Position numbers and translations under genes: made by a program
From: DATFXF01 sp035258565
GTDB lineage: Bacteria > Acidobacteriota > Terriglobia > Acidiferrales > UBA7541
DNA length: 9,818 bases
NCBI GenBank assembly: GCA_035258565.1
Contig: DATFXF010000230.1
Coordinates: 1-9,818 of the forward strand
Direction: 5' to 3'
Shown: in pieces, positions 6,440 through 9,818 of the stretch
How the letters are laid out: each line of letters begins with the position of its first letter
Position numbering within the stretch: position 1 is the stretch's first letter
Notes under the pieces: generated by a model
The model's database searches: none
Told to the model about the DNA's origin: nothing
What the model saw: the letters and a program-made list of their open reading frames with translations, nothing else

Positions 6440-6455
6440 CTACATCGGAGGCACA

Positions 6456-7172
6456 ATGAAGTTGGATCTGCTGGCGATTGCGGCGCACCCCGACGACGTC
6501 GAGCTGACCTGCGGCGGAACGCTGATCAAGATGGTCGAGCGTGGCTACAAGGTCGGTATCCTGGACCTCACCGAAGGCGAGATGGGCTCCCGCGGCTCGG
6601 CGGAAATCCGCCGGCGCGAAGCGGCTGCGGCGGCGCGCGTCCTGGGCGTGCACTACCGCGAAAGCCTCCGCTTGCCCGATGCCCGCCTCGAGGTCAACGA
6701 GGAAAACAAGCTGGCGGTGGCGGGAAAGATTCGCGCGCTCCGGCCGCACACGGTCATCCTGCCCTACTGGGAAGGTCGCCATCCCGATCATTACAACGCC
6801 GCGAGACTTGCCTATGAAGGGTGCTTCCTGGCGGGGCTCAAGCGGCTGCCGCTCGGGGGAGAGGCCTTCCGGCCGTTCAAGGTGCTCTATTCAACCGCGT
6901 ACTATCCGGTCCGGCCGACGTTCGCGGTGGACATTACCCAGCAGTTCGAGCGGCGCCGCCGCGCCATCAACGCCTACGCCTCGCAGTTCAAGCCGACAAA
7001 GCGCGAGCGCCGCCCGAAGGTCTATCTGCCGCTCGACAAACTCCAAGACGAGGTTCACTTGATTGTCCGTTACTACGGGCAGATGATCGGCGTCCAGTAC
7101 GCCGAGCCGTTCCTCGTGCGAGAAGTGATGCAGGTGGACGATGTGGTGAAGCTGCCCGTGCGCTCCATCTAG
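6456..7172 (+). CDS. bshB1: PIG-L/LmbE-family deacetylase, BshB1 type (bacillithiol synthesis)
   Basis: 238 residues; GGAG (6447-6450) lies 5 bp before the ATG. The zinc-binding motif AHPDDVE (10-16: His11, Asp13, Asp14) and the second motif HPDH (109-112, His112) are intact. The start MKLDLLAIAAHPDDVELTCGG, VGILDLTEGEMGSRGSAEIR (33-52), ACFLAGL-like GCFLAGL and the late IGVQYAEPF fit BshB1, which removes acetyl from N-acetylglucosaminyl-malate to give GlcN-malate, the second step of bacillithiol synthesis. Length equals the family norm. No bshA or bshC is in the window, so the pathway is inferred; related members act on other N-acetyl sugar conjugates. A leader with paired segments precedes it. 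It converges on the small unknown gene with 28 bp between. Confidence 0.88.
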   Translation: MKLDLLAIAAHPDDVELTCGGTLIKMVERGYKVGILDLTEGEMGSRGSAEIRRREAAAAARVLGVHYRESLRLPDARLEVNEENKLAVAGKIRALRPHTVILPYWEGRHPDHYNAARLAYEGCFLAGLKRLPLGGEAFRPFKVLYSTAYYPVRPTFAVDITQQFERRRRAINAYASQFKPTKRERRPKVYLPLDKLQDEVHLIVRYYGQMIGVQYAEPFLVREVMQVDDVVKLPVRSI

Positions 7173-7200
7173 GCGCTGCGGGCAACCGCCCCAACGACGG

Positions 7201-7422
7201 TCAAGACTCCTCGGACTCCTGGGCGAAGGAAAAACCGGGCAGGGTCTGGCCGCCAGCCGCGCGTTCCACCCTTACCCGCAGCATAGACCCGACTTCGGCG
7301 TCGGTCTTGCGCAGCATGGCGACTGTCGTAAGCGCCTCATCGTATAGTTTTGTAACCAGATAGGTGTCTTCGGTCCCGTTTTTCTTCCACACTTGCCCGA
7401 TCTGCACGCGGCGCACAGGCAT
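7201..7422 (-). CDS. Small protein of unknown function (73 aa)
   Basis: I do not recognise a family. The ATG at 7422 is preceded by AAGGGG (complement of 7431-7437) and a near-consensus promoter, so this start is better supported than the longer open frame reaching 7539. The product begins MPVRRVQIGQVWKKNG and continues with alternating hydrophobic and charged stretches (TYLVTKLYDE, TTVAMLRK, SMLRVRVE) that suggest a small beta-rich domain, then LPGFSFAQ and an acidic tail. It has no signal peptide, membrane segment or cysteine. The GQVW start resembles small SH3-like or toxin-fold barrels, but that is only an impression. It is monocistronic and converges on bshB1. Confidence 0.7.
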   Translation of the reverse strand: MPVRRVQIGQVWKKNGTEDTYLVTKLYDEALTTVAMLRKTDAEVGSMLRVRVERAAGGQTLPGFSFAQESEES

Positions 7423-7440
7423 GCCATTCCCCCCTTTCAG

Positions 7441-7469
7441 ACTGTAGGGGTAAGCCGCGGGCGTGTCAA
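7441..7469 (-). promoter_or_regulatory. Strong sigma70-like promoter for the 73-aa gene
   Basis: On the minus strand, a perfect TTGACA (complement of 7464-7469), 17-bp spacer and TACAGT (complement of 7441-7446). Transcription should begin near 7434, at or just before the ribosome binding site, so the leader would be only about 12 nt. Confidence 0.7.
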
Positions 7470-7573
7470 TCGCCCAGGCGACCCCGCGACCCCGGGACCT
7501 AGCCCAAGTTTGAGGAAACACAAAGGGGTTACCATACATCTAAGCCTAAACGCAATGCCGCCCGGAACGAGTG

Positions 7574-7579
7574 TATAAT
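7574..7579 (+). promoter_or_regulatory. -10 element for the M48 protease gene
   Basis: A perfect TATAAT at 7574-7579, with TG directly before it. No good -35 is seen at the usual distance. A start near 7586 would give a leader of about 21 nt with GGGGAGGG (7594-7601) as ribosome binding site. Confidence 0.5.
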
Positions 7580-7606
7580 GCGGCTGATGCGCTGGGGAGG
7601 GTAACA

Positions 7607-8668
7607 ATGAGACGGCCGCTCGATCGCTTCCTGGCGGGAGTTCTCGTAAGTCTGCTGCTTATGGGTCCCGCCCTTGCTGCTCCACAAGACCCACAGCAGC
7701 AACAACAGCAGCAGCAGCAGCCATCGCCCGATCAAAAGAAGGACTCGAAAGCCGACGTGAACCAGATCGGCAATCGCAGCGTCGGTAAGGGGCTGAATCT
7801 CTACTCGCTGGAGAAGGAGATCGCCATCGGGAAGCAGTTGGCTCAGGAGGTCGAGCGCTCGGCAAAGCTCGTAGACGACCCGGTGGTTACCGAATTCGTT
7901 AATCGCGTGGGGCAAAACCTCGTGCGCAACTCCGACGCCCGTGTGCCTTTCACGATCAAGGTAATCGACTCCGATGAGATCAACGCCTTCGCCTTGCCCG
8001 GCGGGTTCTTCTACGTGAACAGTGGTCTGATCCTGCGCGCCGACGAGGAATCAGAGCTGGCGGGCGTGATGGCGCACGAAATCTCGCACGTGACCGCGCG
8101 GCACGGTACCAAGAACGCGAGCAAAGCCGAACTCACGCAGCTCGCCATGATCCCCTTGATCCTGCTCGGGCCTGGCGGGTGGACGGGGTATGGGATCTAT
8201 CAGGGCCTGAACTTCCTGATTCCGCTTTCTTACCTGAAGTTCTCGCGCGACGCCGAGCGCGAAGCGGACTACCTCGGCGTGCAATACATGTACAAGGCCG
8301 GCTATGACCCGAACTCCTACGTGACCTTCTTCGAGAAGATCCAGGCCGAGGAAAGGCGCAAGCCGGGGAGCATCCCGAAGGTTTTCTCGACGCATCCGCC
8401 CACGCCGGAGCGCATCCAGAACACGCAGAAAGAAATTGCCACGATCCTGCCGGCGCGAGAGCAATACATCGTCTCGACCTCCGAGTTCGACCTAGTGAAG
8501 GCGCGTCTGCGGGCCATGCAATCCAGCCGTAAGGTGCAAGAGGAGAACCCGGACAAACCCACGCTGCGCAAGCGAACTGAAAAGGATAAGGACCAGGGCA
8601 AGAAGGGCACCGAGCAGAAAGGCGACGACCAGGACGACGATCGGCCGGTCCTGAAGAAGCGCCCGTAA
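7607..8668 (+). CDS. Secreted M48-family zinc metalloprotease
   Basis: 353 residues from the ATG at 7607, which has GGGGAGGG 5 bp upstream and directly starts a signal peptide (RR, hydrophobic FLAGVLVSLLLMG, likely cleavage after ALA at 22-24). An upstream in-frame GTG at 7571 overlaps the promoter and is rejected. Next comes a low-complexity linker with nine glutamines (30-38). The peptidase domain holds HEISH (157-161) and EREAD (217-221), the zinc ligands and catalytic glutamate of M48 (HEXXH plus ExxxD). A semi-hydrophobic stretch 181-213 may contact the membrane. STHPPTPERI (261-270) is the usual C-terminal motif of BepA/LoiP/YcaL-type periplasmic enzymes, which degrade or refold misassembled envelope proteins. 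The last 50 residues are a highly charged Lys/Arg/Asp/Glu tail. No TPR repeats as in BepA are seen. Monocistronic, ending in a strong terminator. Confidence 0.92.
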   Translation: MRRPLDRFLAGVLVSLLLMGPALAAPQDPQQQQQQQQQPSPDQKKDSKADVNQIGNRSVGKGLNLYSLEKEIAIGKQLAQEVERSAKLVDDPVVTEFVNRVGQNLVRNSDARVPFTIKVIDSDEINAFALPGGFFYVNSGLILRADEESELAGVMAHEISHVTARHGTKNASKAELTQLAMIPLILLGPGGWTGYGIYQGLNFLIPLSYLKFSRDAEREADYLGVQYMYKAGYDPNSYVTFFEKIQAEERRKPGSIPKVFSTHPPTPERIQNTQKEIATILPAREQYIVSTSEFDLVKARLRAMQSSRKVQEENPDKPTLRKRTEKDKDQGKKGTEQKGDDQDDDRPVLKKRP

Positions 8669-8678
8669 GCATGCTTGG

Positions 8679-8708
8679 AAAAAAGGGGGCCCGGTGGCCC
8701 CCTTTTTT
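8679..8708. terminator. Bidirectional intrinsic terminator
   Basis: A 13-bp perfect stem (AAAAAAGGGGGCC at 8679-8691 with GGCCCCCTTTTTT at 8696-8708) and a 4-nt loop CGGT. The T run follows the GC stem on both strands, so it can end the M48 transcript (stop at 8668) and the DUF507 transcript (stop at 8719). Confidence 0.9.
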
Positions 8709-8718
8709 CATGCCGCGA

Positions 8719-9006
8719 TTACGTCTGGTGCACGACCCCCATTCGTTTTAGCTCCTCGCTGTAATACTTCCGATAGAGGATGTCCCACTCCTCGCTGCCC
8801 TCGAGGATCTCCTTCTTCTGCGAACCGATTTTGCGGCGGACCTCCGCGTCGACGTGTTCCTCTTCCTTCAGGATGGTTTGCAGGATCTGCACGATTTCCC
8901 GGCGGATGGTGTCGCGGTCCTCGATAAACTGCACGTCGTCGCTAGCCACCAGCACGTCGGTGACGACGTGCGAGAGTCGCACGATTTTTTCCCGGCTCAG
9001 GCGCAC
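8719..9006 (-). CDS. DUF507 family protein, second of tandem pair
   Basis: 95 residues from GTG 9006, with a GGGG stretch about 6 bp upstream. It begins MRLSREKIVRLSHVVTDVL and is charged and mostly helical, with EIVQILQTILKEEEHVDAEVRRKI (38-61) and a C-terminal WDILYRKYYSEELKRMGV. This matches DUF507, a small uncharacterised family of about 90-95 residues found in several deep bacterial lineages, often as two adjacent paralogues, as here. Function is unknown. It has no signal peptide, membrane segment or cysteine, so it is probably cytoplasmic. It lies 19 bp after the stop of the first copy and surely shares its promoter; the shared terminator lies just downstream. Confidence 0.85.
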   Translation of the reverse strand: MRLSREKIVRLSHVVTDVLVASDDVQFIEDRDTIRREIVQILQTILKEEEHVDAEVRRKIGSQKKEILEGSEEWDILYRKYYSEELKRMGVVHQT

Positions 9007-9025
9007 GCCGTTCCCCGCTTGGGCT

Positions 9026-9307
9026 TCACCGAAGAATGAGCTTTCTCTCGCGGGCGAGCTGTGACTTCACCTTCTTGTACATCTCCTGATAGGAAGCCCC
9101 CGAGCGCCGCATTTCGTCGGCATATTGACTCAAGATCTGGCGAACCTCTTCGTTGAGGCGGTCCTCGACGCTCAGCTCTTCCTGCATGGCCTGGCGGATG
9201 CGCTGGGTGAGCTCTTCGGCCGACGCCGCCTCAATCATCTGTGCGGCCATCAGCCGCTTGGTTACTTCGCTCGCCATGTAGCCGATAAAATCGCGCGAGA
9301 GCAACAT
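9026..9307 (-). CDS. DUF507 family protein, first of tandem pair
   Basis: 93 residues from the ATG at 9307, supported by GAGGAG (complement of 9313-9318) 5 bp upstream; the frame is open to 9475, but that stretch holds the promoter. It begins MLLSRDFIGYMASEVTKRLM and continues with helical charged segments (AEELTQRIRQAMQEELSVEDRLNEEV) ending YKKVKSQLARERKLILR. It shares the M.LSR..I.......V start, the central helical Glu-rich segment and the basic end with its neighbour, so the pair is an old duplication with low identity. A heteromeric complex is plausible but not shown. No function can be assigned. Confidence 0.85.
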   Translation of the reverse strand: MLLSRDFIGYMASEVTKRLMAAQMIEAASAEELTQRIRQAMQEELSVEDRLNEEVRQILSQYADEMRRSGASYQEMYKKVKSQLARERKLILR

Positions 9308-9336
9308 GCTCGCTCCTCGAAAAGCGCAACAAACGA

Positions 9337-9366
9337 AGTCTACTGTTTGGCCGCGAGAAGTGTCAA
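9337..9366 (-). promoter_or_regulatory. Promoter of the DUF507 pair
   Basis: On the minus strand, a perfect TTGACA (complement of 9361-9366), 18-bp spacer and TAGACT (complement of 9337-9342, 4 of 6). Transcription would begin near 9330, about 23 nt before the ATG at 9307. Confidence 0.6.
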
Positions 9367-9394
9367 GGAAGTGGCGCGGTATGCCGCAGCCGCG

Positions 9395-9423
9395 TTGACG
9401 CTGTCGAACGCTTCCTGTACGAT
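9395..9423 (+). promoter_or_regulatory. Possible orphan promoter facing the IS remnant
   Basis: TTGACG (9395-9400), 17-bp spacer, TACGAT (9418-9423): 5 of 6 and 4 of 6 consensus matches. It points away from the DUF507 genes, toward a stretch with no coding gene. It may be chance or may drive a small RNA. Confidence 0.3.
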
Positions 9424-9529
9424 GGATCAGGCGTGAATCATGAGGGTGATGCGGGGCGGTTAGCATTCCCATCAAATGTTGAAGCGGCGTCGCTTACGGC
9501 CTCAAGACGCCCTCCCGATTCGCCTCACC

Positions 9530-9551
9530 TGGACTCAGTTTGGACTCACTT
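9530..9551 (+). repeat. Tandem 11-bp repeat beside the IS end
   Basis: TGGACTCAGTT is followed directly by TGGACTCACTT (10 of 11 identical). It lies 21 bp outside the inferred IS3-family end. It may be part of an older insertion end or a binding site; too short to decide. Confidence 0.5.
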
Positions 9552-9627
9552 CGCTGGGGTGAACCCCTAAGATGGCACAATTTTTTTGGACACAGCTTCC
9601 GCTTTTGTAAAAGTGTTCTTGCATCTT

Positions 9628-9818
9628 CTAGCAGGAGAAGGGGTCTGGGGAAGGGGACGGCATTGGAGTCCCCGTCCCCAGCAGCCCTTTCGAAATCTTT
9701 TCGTCGTTCTCTTTGTTCACAAAAACCTCGATCGTTGCGCTTCGAAATTCGGCCTGGTCTTCGGCCTTTCGCTCGAATTCTTCCGGGGGTCGATAGCCCA
9801 GCGCAGAGTGTAACCGCT
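9628..9818 (-). CDS. IS3-family transposase, C-terminal part (partial)
   Basis: The frame enters from the window edge and ends at TAG (complement of 9628-9630), leaving 62 visible residues. The visible start RLHSALGYRPPEEFE is the hallmark end of the IS3-group integrase core (the rve catalytic domain just after its last Glu). The DDE residues themselves lie outside the window. A tail of about 45 residues follows, first charged (RKAEDQAEFRSATIEVFVNKEN) and then Pro/Ser/Gly-rich (GTGTPMPSPSPDPFSC), encoded partly by a GC-rich hairpin. The tail is longer than in most IS3 transposases. Whether the full gene is intact is unknown. Confidence 0.85.
   Translation of the reverse strand, partial: RLHSALGYRPPEEFERKAEDQAEFRSATIEVFVNKENDEKISKGLLGTGTPMPSPSPDPFSC
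9653..9679. repeat. Inverted repeat/hairpin inside the transposase 3' end
   Basis: GGGGACGG (9653-9660) pairs with CCGTCCCC (9672-9679) around an 11-nt loop. It lies inside the coding tail of the IS3-family transposase and could act as a structural element near the IS end or a barrier to readthrough transcription. No T run follows, so a plain intrinsic terminator is unlikely. Confidence 0.55.

Larger units (their letters stand above)
9367..9572. other. Gene-poor intergenic stretch
   Basis: Between the DUF507 promoter and the IS3-family remnant I see no supported gene on either strand. It contains a plus-strand promoter-like pair (9395-9423), a 6-bp stem GGCGTC/GACGCC (9486-9491 with 9506-9511), a short tandem repeat (9530-9551) and a 4-bp stem GGGG TGAA CCCC (9556-9567). 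Open frames here have no ribosome binding site or recognisable protein content. Confidence 0.6.
9573..9818 (-). mobile_element. 3' end of an IS3-family insertion sequence (cut by window edge)
   Basis: The minus strand holds the end of an IS3-family transposase gene followed by about 55 bp of A/T-tract sequence ending at a likely inverted repeat. Read inward from 9573, the end is TGGCACAA, a T run, then GGACACAG; TG/CA outer ends are typical of IS3. An outer boundary at 9560 (TGAACCCC) is an alternative. The other end lies beyond the window, so completeness and target duplication cannot be judged. Confidence 0.65.

Noticed and set aside
6262..6456. N-terminal extension of the short-chain dehydrogenase frame
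   Set aside because: The extension is Gly/Pro-rich, overlaps the bshB1 promoter and leader, and a good ribosome binding site supports the GTG at 6261.
7684..7720. CAG/CAA run as a CRISPR or noncoding repeat
   Set aside because: It is an in-frame glutamine tract in the M48 gene, without spacers.

Overview
The window is about 9.8 kb of high-GC bacterial chromosome with closely packed genes on both strands, strong GAGGAG-type ribosome binding sites and several sigma70-like promoters. The mix of genes fits Acidobacteriota best: a tandem DUF507 pair, a BshB1-type deacetylase, a secreted M48 protease with a glutamine run, and a NifU-like scaffold without the usual third cysteine. This assignment is inferred from gene families and composition; there is no rRNA or other marker to confirm it.

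Layout. (1) 71-836: a decayed tnpB on the minus strand, with two frame changes, an internal deletion with its own frame change, and a 28-bp imperfect inverted repeat at its two ends. (2) 878-2348: an xdhC and MobA-like nucleotidyltransferase pair that overlap by 4 bp, suited to molybdenum hydroxylase maturation. (3) 2345-2701: a minus-strand NifU/IscU-like scaffold whose stop codon overlaps that of the nucleotidyltransferase. (4) 2858-3313: a MutT-like Nudix hydrolase. (5) 3332-5447: a two-gene operon for the E1 alpha and beta subunits of a 2-oxo acid dehydrogenase; no E2 or E3 gene is present. (6) 5530-6261: a short-chain dehydrogenase on the minus strand, divergent from bshB1. (7) 6326-7172: bshB1 with a good promoter and a 5' leader of about 95 nt that contains mutually exclusive complementary segments. 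(8) 7201-7422: a 73-residue unknown protein on the minus strand. (9) 7574-8668: a secreted M48 metalloprotease ending in a strong bidirectional terminator. (10) 8719-9307: two tandem DUF507 genes on the minus strand with a good promoter. (11) 9308-9627: a gene-poor stretch with divergent promoter-like sequences. (12) 9573-9818: the 3' end of an IS3-family element, cut by the window edge.

Most genes are housekeeping or accessory metabolism: cofactor maturation, Fe-S assembly, nucleotide sanitation, 2-oxo acid oxidation, low-molecular-weight thiol synthesis and envelope proteolysis. I see no defence cluster, CRISPR array, tRNA or rRNA. The items most worth a second look are the possible switch-like bshB1 leader, the inverted-repeat ends of the dead tnpB, and the cysteine pattern of the NifU-like protein.
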